Part shown: positions 10,001 through 25,000 of the stretch, piece by piece
Layout: every line of letters begins with the position of its first letter
How positions within the stretch are numbered: position 1 is the first letter of the stretch
Notes under the pieces: model-generated
What the model was told of the DNA's origin: nothing
Database searches by the model: none
Seen by the model: only the letters and a program-made list of their open reading frames with translations
Position numbers and translations under genes: made by a program
NCBI RefSeq assembly: GCF_000003815.2
Contig: NC_049983.1
Coordinates: 24,912,617-24,976,616 of the forward strand
DNA length: 64,000 nucleotides
Source: Branchiostoma floridae
Lineage: Eukaryota > Chordata > Leptocardii > Amphioxiformes > Branchiostomatidae
Reading direction: 5' to 3'

Positions 10001-13000
10001 GCCCTACAGCGTCGCCTGTGGCCAAACAGTCCTATACGAGAGTGACAGTCTCTGCCACATAGGGCACATCTGTAAGCTGACTCAGGTCTGTTGCAGAGGA
10101 AAAGTGTATAAAAAATCTCTAATATACAGTACTGTCAATTTCCATCACAGGTGATTTGAATATAACTTATTATAAGAATACAAAGTGTTATAACTTATAT
10201 CAGTGGTATGTCTATGGGGAAGTCTATCTTTTCTCTTATCCCTGACAGCAGTGATTGATGGATTGCACTTTGAACGGTTATTGTCTATTGCAGCGGACTG
10301 TTGCAGTAATGAATTTTATGGTGATTGATTTTGCAAGGAACTGATAATGTGAGGTGTTGTGTTATGGCAGGGCAGTTGAGAACTCGCATCCTGCATAATT
10401 TATTGCAACAAAAGTCGACACTGTCTGTAATTTTCATGACTACCGGTGTATAGTTAGTAGATAAATCAGACATCATTTGTTCCTTGAGACAAGACCCCAT
10501 TAATTTGATTGAAGCATGTTGGCAAGATCAATCTTCAAGCGTGAGTAAGGATCCCGGCATCTGTCTCATTCTCGTAAATGTTTGATTGTGTCATTCTATT
10601 TTTGAAACATGCAGTATTCCCAGCATCATAATACAAACCCTAGACTAGTTAAGAGCACTAAAAACTAAATGTTGCAAAAAACAGGCATAAAAAAAATGCA
10701 GGGAATAACCAGGATCCTCACATCTTCTACTTTAGAGATTGTATGTAAGCTAGCTGAGGCCCCTGCTAGCCTTCAAAATACTCTCCGAGTCCTACTGGAA
10801 GGACATGCTGTAAATGCAAAAATGTTCGCAGTCATGGTTTTATAGTCGCAGTTTCACGGTGGCCACTTCATTGCTTTATCATTTTTCCCTTGTAGTTTTT
10901 TTTTAATTTTTAAGTTTTTTCGAAAAGTAGCAATAATACCATTTTCCTATTTTTCTAACGTCTTATCACACAGCCAATGAATGACAAAAGGAAGTAAAAT
11001 GTTATAAGAAGACATCAACAGTAAAAATTTGCAAAACTGAGAAAAAACATAACAAACGTGTACTTTCATCATCTATGACAAATGCTAATACACCAAGCTA
11101 CAATGCACACCTCTCAGAGTCCCTTGATTCATGGAAAGCCCATTACTGGATGTGTCACTTGAAATCGTAATTTTGCATGTGCATGAAAGCAGGAATAATT
11201 GCGTTGGTCAATTGGAAACCACTTTGGTCACAGTTGGGAACCTCCCTTTGCTTGGTTTAAATGAGACGATCGTTTCTGAATCAGGATGAATCAGGAACTA
11301 CAAACTCCTGTCAGGTTGAAGTGGTTGTGTTTGGTGCAATATGCGCCCCTCCTGAGTGTGAACAGTAAAGTGTTTGGTGATCATGATTAGGTTATTTGAG
11401 CAGCTGGGTCACACACACACACCCTGGTGTCAGGGGAACTGTCTTACCAAAATGTTGGTGTAGTGTTGGTCTAGTGATTACATGACAAAGTTATGCATAG
11501 TGTAGTACAGTATAGTTACCAGCTTCCAACTTCCAAGTGAAGACAATGATACTTAGAAATTTAAGTTAAAGTCTTTCCAACACCAAATGGTGCATGGGGC
11601 GGTGCTTATCTCTGCTTCTGTAGCCCTGGGCCACACAGCACGGCCCTTGAAATAAATCATAATATATGCCAATTTGTATGGAAATATGATGAAAAGACAC
11701 TGAATTGTATATTCAAATGACAGGTACATATCAGACATGTTTTCCTCCCAGCCCTCTCTTTCCTTCTTGTTCTCTTGCTAAATTTTCAGTTTAGTATGTC
11801 AGAGAACAGTGGCAATAAATTGGCCATTGGCATCAATAGCACGGTTTACATTCACAGTACATGATCGTCATAAGTACAAGTATGTGTAGCTATTGTGGGC
11901 ACACAGCTATATTCAGAGCAGAAAGAGAATATTAGGAAGGACAGCTCAAGGGCAAGTGTTGACCCTGAAGTGGTTCTACACGGAAGCTTACAAAGTTCAA
12001 TTGTTCTGCCAATGAGGTTACCCTGCGGGTCGGCTTATCGGCCAAAGTACAACATATATGCAGCGCACGCATGTTTTACATGTACTTCATCACCTTTGAT
12101 GTCGTAGCAGGAAAAAGAGGAAGGTCTCCCTGCAGGCACATACATTTGTATACAACAGCTCATCATACATGTACATGTACATGTGTGAGAAGTCGACCTT
12201 ACCAAGTATGAAGTAAGTAGCGTGTACCATTAATAAGTAATGTAACGTTAATCCCATAAAGTATCAGGGCCAATTGGATCAGCCTTGAATATAGTTAGAC
12301 ATAAGCCAGCTATGATCTAGGGCTTTCCATTATACTTTAATAATATATATATTTTTAGCCACAATCCAACCCTTATAATAGTATGTTACAGCAGGCCAGT
12401 CTGTCTCATCATCTTTTGCAAATATGAGAGGCTGAGACATAGCAACTGTTATAAGATTATGTTTGGATACCAGGCTAACATACATGTATCTTGGCCAATT
12501 TTTGGTATTCTTGCACCAATTTTCTTGACAAACTGGTGGTTGATAGATACTACATAATTATACATTCTGTATTTTCCGACCTGTTTATGCTGTTTATACT
12601 GAAAGTGAACCAAATCTGACTGTCAATCATGATCATTGCTTTATCTGTAAAATCCCAGATTCCTTACAAGATAACGTTACATGACTGCACTGTAACCTCG
12701 CAGCCATGCTGAGGTACTTAGAATTCTGGGTTGATGCTGACGCCTGTTCCATGTGAATTATTGATACCTGGGTCTGGGGTAAGCGAGGCCCATGGGAGCT
12801 ATTGGCTGCCTGGGATTGGGGTGCTGTTGTTACAGCTGAGTCACTGATAGGGATGATCTGGAAATGGAATAATAAAGGTTTTGGACATTACTGTAAATGG
12901 AGAAACTTTCACGGTGGTGTAATACTAATATTCGCAGTTTCGCGGTGGCCGCTTCACTGTAAACTTTAAACCACTGCGAATATTTTTCCATGCCAGTAAG

Positions 13001-16000
13001 AGACTACGGTGCATGGTGCTGCCGTGAACTTAGAACCAAAGCGAAAAGTACTTTTTCTCGCTACTGCGAAATCAAATCCCTGCGAATTTAGATGCATTAC
13101 AGCAATAAAGGTTTTTGACATTATCCATATTCCTGTCACAGTGTGTACTCAAATCACTCGAGACCTGAAGTTCTCTCCAAGCAGAGGTTAGACTCCGGCT
13201 GGATTTTGACGTTATTTTAGGTGTCTATATCTGGCTTTCTACTTTGTGAGTTTTTTTTTTTGTCTGAAAGCAAATTACAAACCTAACAAAATAAGATTTA
13301 TCAGCGAAGATTGAGCGCGTCCAGAAGAGAGCCCTGAGGATCATACTGGGACCAGAGTACGTCACCTATGAGTCTGCTCTGCGCATAACAGGCCTCAGTC
13401 GTCTGGACTCTAGAAGCGGACATCCTATGTCTTAGATATGCGCAATCTCTTGCGAACTCTAGCAGATACAGTTCATGGCTCCCATTGCGGCGGGGGGATG
13501 TCCACAATAGAACTTTAAGAAATAATGTCAGCTACACCAGTTTCAAATGTAGGACGTCCCGGTTTAGTAACAGCACTCTCCCCTATTGCGTCAGACTCCT
13601 CAATGAAAACTTGTAGTGTTTTTTTTTTAAGGAATCCGACAGGTCAGTGAAGCGTATTTAATATGTTGTATATATACATATGTACGTATATGTGAAATGA
13701 ACATTGTACAGAATTGCAATTCAGCCGTAAGGCTGCAACAGTTTTAATCCAATAAACCATTTCATCATCATTATCAATGGAAAGAAAATGCCTAAAATTA
13801 GACTGCCAGAGCCTAACCTCTGCTTGGAGTATATATTAGCTTGAAAAAAAAAGTTATCTGCATTTCAAAACATCTTTTGCAAGCACAAACTTTCTCTTCA
13901 TTGCAGGTTGCAGATGGGTATTTCATACCGTGGTGTACATCGCTGGGATTTGTGAAATACCAATAACTTTCAATACTTCCAATTCATTCATTTTGAAGCA
14001 CATGCAGTTTGTGCCCTGAATGTTAGGGGGAGCTGCATAATTCATTAAAAAAACTGAATGTTCAGATTTTTGGGGACAAAAGGAGTGAAATTTTGTACTG
14101 CAAATGTTGAAATATACAGCAAATATTGGTTGAAAAATTGGTTGTATTTTACTAACCCAGGTATCGCATGGCATAATGAGTGAGTGAGTTTTAATATTAT
14201 AAGTTCCTTAGTTTTTGAGGTCACGTCAGTTTTGTGCAATGTCTACAAGTGTGAAATTTTTTTAGTAAGACTGGGTCACTGACTCACAAAAGGGTCAATA
14301 TTTCATATTCATAGCTAAAAAAAAAACTGTTAATCTATCCATAGTTATAATTGGTCTGAGCTGCTGTAGAGGAAAGTAGGTCACAGACTGTTCCCTCTGG
14401 TACACCTCCCCCCTACTGCTACTGTTGACACATACCATGGGGAGGGGGGCATCTGGTGTTACTAATGAAGGACCCACAGGGATTAGTGGAACTGATGTGT
14501 TTGTTTATCCATTACATGCCCATGCCATGGGGTCTTGTTTAGGGGGAGGGGTAACATTTAGAAAGATGGTGTTGGTCAATCAATTCAACATTCTGGTACC
14601 CTTCTGTATGATCTATGAGATTTACTGAAGATATACTATACATGTAGTATAGAAAATGCTACTTTTATTATGATATTAGTATTAAACCTATATTTTCTCC
14701 CACCATCTGCTTGGACCTTAAAGTTATTGGTATTTGACATTGATTCCTACATCTTGCTCAGGAGAAACAGCTATAGATAGTTACTTGGGACAGATGATAT
14801 GTTACGTATATAAGTTATGATCTAAGAAACAAGGCCAATGGAAAGTCCGTTTAATTAATTAATTTATTTATTTATTTGCAAATTCATGCCCGAAGGCTAA
14901 CTGCAAGGGTACAGACAGTAAAAAGTAAGAAGTGTCTATACAGCTATCTATATAGTATTACATGATTCTACATTGTTTACTGGGAGGTTTGACTTCTTCT
15001 TTGGAGGCAATTTAGCCAACCTGCTTTCAGTGAGCCAGTCAAAGTACGTGTACGTCATTTTAGATACATGTCATTGTCAATGTATAAGATGATAAAAATC
15101 CCTACAGGCTTGTAACATTACAGGGATACTTTGAATACCTGCTAGAGCCCTTACATGGTTTGGAGGTTTATCCTAAGCCAGTCTGCTTGATAAGGCAATA
15201 AGGACCATCTGCTGAGACAAGATCCTCCATGGGAACTTCTTATTCATCCTCTTCTCAATAACTCAAGCTTTCAGGTATTCTTGACAACGTCCTCAGTAGG
15301 GCCACATACATACATCAATGATCAGAAGTCGGGACCAGACTAGTACATATTTTACTCCGTAGAGGCCTATCTACCATAGTTTGCTCTAAGTTCTCAAAAT
15401 CAATACCAGTGAGTTAAAGTAGGGTCACGGTGGATACAGGAAAATCAAAGTCAAGGCCCGTTCCAGGTCCAAAAGATCAGGTCTGGACCTGAACCTGGAC
15501 CTAATGAAAACTGTGAAAACATGTAAATTAGCAATGCTTGATCAAAACACTGGCCCATTTCGCTGCATCCAACTTCTGGCATTTTAAAATCCTATTTTGA
15601 TGTGAACAACACTGTTGCCTAACAGAACAAGTTAAACTGTACAAATTGGATTTGACAAGGACAGGATACTCATCTATAACAATATTGTAACACTTACTAA
15701 CAGTGGGGGTTCAAGTAGCACTAACTGACCATGCCAAACGCCTGTCAGGCTTTTGGCTCGATCAGTTAGGCTGCTGGTGTTGTGATTCAGATGTCCCAAG
15801 TTCGATTCCCGGGTCGGTCAGGATATTTGTATATATCGTTTCTTTCTGTTCTACTAGCCCCTCATGCGTTTCAGTATAACAGTAGTTGAATACAAAGTAG
15901 TGGTACCCCGGTATGTACTTCCTGTAACATTGGTCAGTATTCAAATACAGTCCCCTGTTTGGGGTCACTGCCATGAATAAGTCTACAGCTAAGAGTTACA

Positions 16001-19000
16001 TCCGGTGCAATGGCCTAGTGGGTAGAGGGTGCAATTAGCCGGTGCAATGGCCTAGTGCAGTGTAGAGGGTAGAGTGTTCGCCTTGCATTCGGAAGGTCAT
16101 GAGTTCGATTCCGGCCGAGTCATACCAAAGACTATAAAAATGGTACATGCTGCTTTCTCTGCTTAGCACTCAGCATTCGGGAAAGAGTATGGAAGTTGAA
16201 CACACGTCACTACCAGTGGACTAGCCCCCTGCTGTAGTGATTGCGTTGTGTGTGGCCCAGGGCTAAGGAAACAGAGATGGGCACCGCCCTATGCGCCAGA
16301 AATGGGCACTGCCCTTGGCGCGGGAAGGGTTTAACTTAACTTTAAGAGTTACATCAAGGGAGTTACATGTAGGAGAAAGACATCTCGCGTGCGACAGACA
16401 GGGACGGTATTTACGACCCCCCTTGTCCTCTGGAAACGGACGTCCTCGATCAGAGGATCTGGACAAGATCAAAGTTTCTTGGATAATCTGGAGACCTTCA
16501 CCCACCCCTCACCCCATACAGGATCTGCCTAGCCTTTATAGCTCTTAATTATTTTAGTTAATTAGTTAATTATAAAAAAATTTGGTGCACCTAATTTTTT
16601 AAGCTGGGTACACCAGTGTAATCTCCAAGCAGATCCTTCAATGGCATAAAATAGCACCAAACTGGCCAAGGAGTGTAGTCAGCCAAGAGGTGTCCATTTG
16701 CCATGTAGCGAAACACACTCCTAGGCAGGCTTCACTCCTCTGCCAGCTTTTGATACTACTGTAAATGCATTTAAGTTCGCGGGGATTTAATTTCGAGGTA
16801 GGGGGGAAAATGACTTTTCGCGGTGGATTAAAATACATTTCTGCATTTACAGTATCTTATGCTACCGTAGGATCTGCTTCGAGATTAGCACCAGTGCACC
16901 TAATCCCCAAAATGAATTTCAAGCCCTGTGATACTTGGACAACTTTTGAGATGCAATATTTCTGTATATATAGGGAATTACGCACAGCAAACCAGACATA
17001 TGGTGCGCTCCCCAAGTGTAATGTTGTACAGGTACGGTGTATGTCTGCTTGTCTAAGAAAAGTGAATCATTCAAGGGGATTGGGAAAAAGTTCAGATTTT
17101 GTCATCAACTTGTTTGTAAGTTACGGTGCTAAAACTACATGTGATGCCATGATTATAAAATAATGTGTGGTGCAGTGGTGAATTGGGACTTGTCAAAACA
17201 TTGGTTTTCAGAAAGGGCAGTGGAGCAAAGTTCTGCATGTGATGTTTTGAAGTTTCCAGGAGGGTGACTAGTTTTGGTGGGCCCACCTGGCCTTTAGGTC
17301 AAACCTCACCAGGGACATGTCATTGGGGTCAATTACTTACAGATAACACATGTACTCCAGCCAAGCTCCAACATGTACATGGGACTTCTCCTACAACAAA
17401 CAAGTTTTTCCATGTAGAACACCAAAGTGTTCTTAGATTAAGTTACTAGTAGAGTACTAGAAAAGATGACAAAAAGTCAAGTACTAGTAGAAAAGATGAC
17501 AAAAAATGAACACCAGTTGCATCCAGGGTCCTTGAATTGAACAAATGAATGAATGAGTAAATGGAGGAATGAATGAATCCTAGCCAAAGGGCAATGTCAA
17601 AATCCTATTGTCAAGTTTCAACATAATTTACAACATAGATTTGCATTCTTGTTCAATTTGTAAAGTGACCGAAAACTTGCAATTGCATGGTCAGAAGTAA
17701 AGCTCTGCTGCAGTACCATAGCAAGTTGCCAGCAGACCCACAATTGATCCTGTTCTTCGTTTCCTGACCTACAGTGTGATATAGACATGATACATTTCTG
17801 ACAAACATCATAATAAAGAAAAGATTCTGCAACAACATTGATCTGTGGGTATAATATACGCTTATAAAATGCTGTCAGCAAACTTGCAAGTTACGAATGG
17901 CATCAATAACTGTCAACCATCTTGGCAAAGGTTACCAGTACTCCAATCTTTGGAACAAAGTTTGGTGGTTTCCTACCGAGGATCCTCCTGGGCATGGCAC
18001 TGCTGTAGGGAGGGAGGAAATGAAGGCAGTGTGTAGGTCTGTATCACATGACACCGTCTGACATCATTCATGGTCTGGCCTCACACATGGACTCAGGATA
18101 TCCTCTCCCTTCTCTTCGGACTCTCACACTTTCACATGGGGGTGTCCGTGGGATTATAGTCACCCTATTTCATAACCTTTTAACCTTTTAAAAGTTACAC
18201 ATGCCGAGTTTGTAGGAAGTTGGTATAAAAATGATGCAAGGAAAAGTGATGATTGTTTGCAAGATGTTGAGTGTAAAGGATTTTGAAGATTTAGGCACCC
18301 CTGTTGTGTTTTCCTGATGGCACAGTCCAGATTTATCTTGTTCCTTCAGTGTCCAGCCCTCCCGAGAAGGAAAGGGCCAGCCGACACGCCAGTCTCGACC
18401 ATCTTAAGAAGCAGCGCATCGCCGAGAAGGCCGCGTACTTCGCCGAGAGGAAGCGCGCTAGCACCTGCGCCGACTTTCGCACCCGGACGGAATCCGGCGC
18501 CATTCAGAACAGCTGCGTAGCGGAGGCGCAATCGTCAGGTCAGTACATTAGGTAGTGGTCAAGTACATTTTAGTAGTAGCCAGGATTTCGTAATACTGCT
18601 ACACTGCTACATGGGTTCCTAACACGGATTGCCAGCAGTCGGCTTACAGTCTTTTCCAGGACTGTCTCCAGGACCCGTCCCTCCATCCCAGGACTGAAAT
18701 TTGCTTGTTGGTACAGGAAAAAATATTACCCCAACTGACCCAAAAATGTTGTGGATATAAAAATGATACATTTAGCAAGGAAAATGAACAATATGGTTTC
18801 CCAAACAGTGAGTTAAGGAAAGTGGAGACAGCCCTGATCTTTACACTGCATTTCCAGGTAGCTTTGTCCAGTTGGTCCTCACTGGTGAGGCCACACACTT
18901 GAAGTTTGATGTCACTTTTCACACTGACTGAGACAATCTGAGATTTCCTTTCTATTGGGAATCGTTCTTTTCATACAATCACGTCTCTTCTCTCTATCGA

Positions 19001-22000
19001 CTGTCTCCAAGTTTGCTCCATCAGTCTGTGAGGCTGCTTCCTGTGTTTTTGTTGCCATTTTTGTCACGCTCCAACTTTGGGACCTGTTTGTTTACACCGC
19101 CCACTGATTAAGGACAGCAGGCTTGCTCAGTTGCTGCTTAATTAGAACAAATCCAGTTTCCCTTCTTTACAGAAATGTAGACACAAAATGCATTTATAAG
19201 GAATTTAGGGAAAATTCTTTAAGTGAAAGTCACATGATTTCCAACTAACTTGACCTGCATACAAATAAATACCACAATGTGCCTGTATGGTGATGGGTGG
19301 GTCCTGAACACCCGCGGTGATGTGACCAAGTTTGACTTTTGTGTTGTATAGTGTTACTTCTCAAGCACTGTTGTCAGAAAAAGGACAAGCCAAGAAGGTT
19401 TCCTTCAAGTAAACTTCAAGAAACTTTGAAAGTTTGAGATTCTCTCTGCATAACGTAAATTCAACACGCCCAAACTTTGTCTTGTAGTTGTAGTTTTTTA
19501 GCAATGAAGCTCCATCTGAATTTGATATGCATAAGGGTTCATGCAAAGAAAGAAGATACTCTTAAATGTTACAAGTCTTCATTGCCTGATTCTGGCAAAA
19601 ATGAAAAACCAACAAAGAAGGAGTTAAGTTTCAAATTCTCAACTGAAGCCCAAATCCCAGACATGTAACCTAAGACTCTCCATCCCTGCTTATCTCAGTT
19701 TTACAAGACCTCCAGATAACAAGATCTGGATACAGCATAACTGGATAAGGAGGCTGACCTCTGATGAGGGTCAGACAGTCTCTGCCCTCTGGAAACTGTG
19801 ATACCCTGTCAAGTATTTTGTGGTACTGTTTGGTGATCTCCAAGCAGATTCCTGGTGGCATAAGATAGTATCAAAGCTGGCCAAGGAGTATAGCCTGCCA
19901 TAAGAGGTCAGCCACCTACCTCCCTATACCAGTATGCCAGTCTGACTCCCTTTGGCTGGCTATACTCCTTGGCTATCTAATGCCATTAAGGAATCTGCTT
20001 GGAAATTAATTGCTTGGTGGTACTAAATCTGTTTGGGATCACAACAATCAAGATTTTTTTGTCAAAGTTTATTAGGATCTTCATCAAAAGTATATAAGTA
20101 TATCCAAACTTCAATTTTTGTTTCATCCAAAGTAAAATGTTCGTTATTGAACTAGTTAAACTGTAATTTCCAACACAAAAATTGGTGAGTCCGATTTTTG
20201 TGTTGAGAATCACAGTTTAACTAGTTCAAGAATGACTTCTACCAACACAGATGAACTTTCAAGTTAGAACGTTCCTAATAGTAATACTGTTGCTAGCATT
20301 TTTCAAGGTCAACAGGGTCATGGGATCCACGGCTTCCTGAAGTGGGATCAACCTTGGCCTTGGGAAAGCCGCAGAGGTCAAAAGTTGAACAAGTTCCACA
20401 TGTGGGGTGTCTGCAGAACAAACGGTGGCACTGTCTCTCTGGTGTGGGAGGGATTCAGATATGATCAACAGTTAATTTTGTAACGTAGTATAACGTTGCG
20501 CAATTAAGTTCTACATATAACCTAAGCCTTTCAAAAGTATATTTACTTTGAATTTTAGTACTTGAAAATGTAACTATAGGTCTTTCCCAATTATTGAGTC
20601 TAATTTTATTGTTTCTGAGGCTAGGGCTACTTTGATATTAGTCTTCACAAAAATATAGTCCTAGAGATATTGCAAGCAAGTTGAAAAAGGACAGAAATTT
20701 GAGATGAAACATGATTGAAAGTAACCACCCTGCTGAGCTACACCTTTCCAGCACAGTCTTGAATGGTTTAAGATAATTATATTGCCATATATGTACAGTA
20801 CTTCTAATGAAAGAAAGACTAAGGAACTGGCATGTACATCCAGGTGAACAATATTCAAATACAGTTCAATCTCTACAACTGGATAAAAATTCACACTAAC
20901 GGTATTTAGAGTGACATCCATCACTCTTCTTCAGCGTCAAAGGATGATTCATTCTAGTGACGCTGAAGAAGAGTGATGGATGTCACTTAAAATGTCCGGA
21001 AGTAATTCTCCATTTTTATCCAGTTGTAGAGTATTACAATGGCGTGCACATGTTTTGCTGAAAAGGGAAAGCAGGCCAGCCTCGTTTTCCTGTTAATTGC
21101 ATGAACGAGTAGATTTAGCCAGAAGTTAGTTTATATCACCTAGGCGACAGTAAACCCTGGCCTGGTACAGCCTGTCTCCAGGATGGGACTACAAACCACT
21201 GGAGGTGCATGTGATGATGTCACTGCAGTGGTAGTTTCCTAACCACAGGCCTGGGGTTACATGCAAATGTAGGGCAAAGTTTTAGAACTAGAATACACAA
21301 TCATACACAATGTAGGGTGTGTTTTCATACAACTTACAAGTAAATGTAATTGAAGAAAAGCATGATTTCAATGGAGCCATTAGATCTTGAATTATATACT
21401 TTTTTTTCATTTGGAAGCTAAATCAAAGAAAATTCAGGGTAGCACTTAAATCATACACATACATGTAAATGTGTTTCATTTTATTCATGAAAAAATTTAT
21501 AAATTGAAGCCTGGTTTGTTGATATTCTTTACAAATCTGTAGCAGTGGGGTTCAGGTCCGGTCCAACTGATCCACACCGTTTTGCCTAGCAGTGATGGCA
21601 TTGGGTTTAGTAAAGCCCGGGTTCAATCCAGGGAGCCTCTCTTTCATAGCTTTCTAAGGAAAAAGAATATGTAAATGCTGTACAAGAATGACACTGCTAT
21701 GACCCAGATGACATCACCTCCTCGGCAGCCTGTCCTGACCACAAGCTTAGAGTTCACACTAACCAGTTCAACATGTAACAATGGCTCAGACCTTTGATTG
21801 TGATTGTGAATAGTACACACTCCTGTCCCTCTTCTCAGGCCACTTCCTCCACCACACCAGACCTCAGCTTGATATTTAAATCCTAGGGTATCTAATAGTC
21901 TACAGCGGCGCTCCCGAAATACGCGTCAACTTGCGCGAAACGTCCTCCGAAATTTCGCAGTACGTTACGCATTCTTTCGCAGCGCGTTCTGCGAAATTTC

Positions 22001-25000
22001 GCAAGACGTTGCGCAGTCTTTCGCAGTGCGTTCTGCGAAATTTCGCAAGGCATTCTGCGAAGTTACGCAGCGAGTTTCGCGAAAAGCAGGAGCCAAACGC
22101 AAATTCCTACTGCGTAATTCTGCGAAACTTCCGTAGAAACACGCCGCATTCATATGCAGACCGCCCGCGAGGTGGGCGGAGAATATAACGGTTTGTTTAC
22201 CTTTCCTTTGAAGCCGGCGCGCCAAAGGCAAAGTACATATACGAGTACATGTACATACCGGACGGGGTAGTCGCTTCTCACAAATCTACTAGCCTCTACC
22301 TTTTGTTGTCATGTACCAAATTCAATGAAAGTCACACAAAATGAACAAAAATGCTATTAGTAATACTGCCACAAAATTACCACAGGCCTGTGTCCTTGGT
22401 AAAGTTACGAAAATACAACGTAAAAATGTACTTTTGGTTTGCAATGCCACCCATGATTAGCCACGCCGTCATGGTGACAAATTTTGTGCCTTAGAACTTT
22501 CCTATCTTGTCAATATCTGCGTACCTACATGTGTCAGTATTTTCCTCATATTTTACCACATAAAAGTTACGGGAAAGTTTTTTTTCTTTTTTTTTTTTCT
22601 TCCATAATTTGGAACGCTCTGCAACTGTATGGCGACTGGTGACAGAGCCGTCTGAGAAACAGCCGGGGAGACTTCTATATTCGGCTATCCTCGTTTCACA
22701 TTCGCATCTCGGCAAGGAGGTTGAAAAAGGAATCGTCGTCAGCAAATGGTGTGCTTGGAGTTTTCACGAGATAAAACGATCTTCGTTGACAATGTTCGGT
22801 GTGCTTACATTTACAAGGAGGAAAGACGACGGGTAGTTCGTGTAAAGACGTCAAAATTAGCGTGCGAAAAACACTGTCTCGCAATCACATTCTGCTTGGT
22901 GCACCGTGATTTTTTTATTCCCACTTCGCTGCCTGAAATTTTGCAGTGAGAACGACTCTTTACCCCACGACTAAAACCTGTATAGTAGCAAGTTTTCGAG
23001 TTGAGAACTACAATTTGTAGAGGACGCACGTAACCCGATCCGCATGGGAAATGCCGCTATTTGTGCCGTTACCATGGCAGCAGCTATGGCGGCAGTCTTC
23101 AGATGTACGTCTTGCACAGGGCGTGCCCGATTACACTCAAGATCCAATCAACTTGTCACCAATCACAGCCAACAGCGGCGACAAAAAAAAAGGCGGTAAC
23201 ATTTGACATACAGATTTTTGGTTCGGTTGTTCGTATTTACATTTTGTCAGTTGCAGTTTAAACTGATACTAAGTACATGATGGCACCAAGATGACAAAAG
23301 GTGGAGTTTCTTCATACACCGGCACATATTAGTGATGTACCTACCGTATTTCCAACATTTGGAAAAGATAATGGTCGATCGGGTTTTAAACGCTATATGT
23401 TGGGATATGATGTAGTATACATTTGTTGATGTTTATATTATCAGCATTGCATTAGACTGGTCTGGTTTTAAATCTCACCACCAATAATTCTGAGACGCAC
23501 CTAGTCCGATAGTGTCTAATTGATAAACGACTCGTTTAAATTAGGGCTAGATCGTCACCGTTGCTAACAGCTTCCTTATTTTTCAAGCGGTATATTTTTT
23601 TTGCTTTTGTACTCCTTCATACAATCCCCGCTCAACAGTTCTTGCAGCATGAATTGGAAATACACAATTTCTCAAATATATGGACGAACTCTTTATTATT
23701 ATTTCAACATTTTAAAACCAAGAGCTCATGATAGTTATTGCCTTATATCTGTATCAGTTGTCAAACCAAGACGTCAGAAGCTAGGATCGCTGCAAGGTTG
23801 AATGTGTTCCTTGCAGTAAGGTTGCGTCGATTGTCCGACCAGGAGCGACCGACAGTGATGTTCCGACCCAAGAGCTCCGTAACAGGTAGGTTTTCTTGGC
23901 CAAGCTGCACCCCCGATGATCAGCAATATACCAAGGAAACCAACGGATGGAAACCCGAATCCCATTATCCCAGCTTATAAAAACAACTACCAATACATAG
24001 TAGAAGTACAAATGTACACGTAACGTTAGTTACGCTAACAGAACTTTGAACAGATACGCAGACAAAACACGGTTAACAAATACATTGAAAACACATAAGG
24101 TGAATGTATACCCTAAACACATAATGTTTAATGTATGCCCTGTATTGTTTCTTTCGTTCGACTGTCCGACGACCAGGGGCTGCCGTCTGCGATGCCGTAA
24201 GGAACAGAACTCCGTAAGGAACAGGTAGGTCTCCTTGGCTAAGTTGCACCCCGATGATCAGCAGTGCGCCAAGCAAGAAACCCGAATCCCATTACGCTAG
24301 CTTACAAAATTATCTATCGATGCTTTACTACATACTAGTAGTAGAAGTACATGTAATATTAGTTAAACTATATGACACACACGTTTGAACAGATACGCAG
24401 ACAAAATACAGTTAACAAATTAAAACACATAATATAATGTTGAATGAATGCCCTGTATTGTTTCCTTCGTTCGACTGTCCGGCGACCAGGAGCTGCCGTC
24501 AGCGATGTTCCTCCAAAGAGTTCGTTAGGAACAGGTAGGTCTTGTTGGACCCCTCTGGCTCTGCACCCCCGCCGACCAGCAGCGTCATTTCAAGTGAAGC
24601 CAGACGATGAAAACCTGAATCCTAGATATCGTCTAGAAAAGTAGCTATGAATATGATATCAATACCAATAACGTTACATTGAGCATCATTCTAGCTAGAA
24701 ATACAGGTTATGACCGAGCAGATATAACTTTGATATCGTTTTACAAAGTTATATTATACATAATGTAACGTTATATTGAATATATTCAGACTTGCGAAGA
24801 AAAAGGTGTCTAAATCTAGGATCGCTGCAAGGTTGAATGGATTCCCTGCAGCAAGGTTGCGTCATGTGTCCATCGTCCGACGACCAGGAGAGGCTGACAT
24901 CGATGTTCCGACACAGGAGCTCGTCAGCAACCGGTAGGTTTTGTTGGCCCCTGCAGTAGCACCCTGGACGACCAGCAACGTCATTCCAAATCAAGTCGGC

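Larger units (their letters stand above)
7008..18349 (+). other. FGD intron 1 (~11.3 kb)
   Basis: GT...AG intron with no further exon that I can support. It contains two LINE pieces, several MITEs and tRNA-derived SINE sequence listed separately. 7450-12880 is largely AT-rich and unique-looking. A pyrimidine-rich low-complexity stretch lies at about 7530-7660, and a possible repeat (GGCCAAACAGTCCTATACGA region) at about 9960-10090. Confidence 0.5.

Noticed and set aside
15755-16115. Possible tRNA genes with box A/B sequences
   Set aside because: No acceptor stem or full cloverleaf could be drawn; the downstream bodies recur elsewhere, so they are SINE heads.
21931-22231. CGCAAA-rich repeats considered as a CRISPR-like array
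   Set aside because: Spacers are not unique and uniform; modules are diverged and mirrored at the other end of a transposon-like element in an animal genome.
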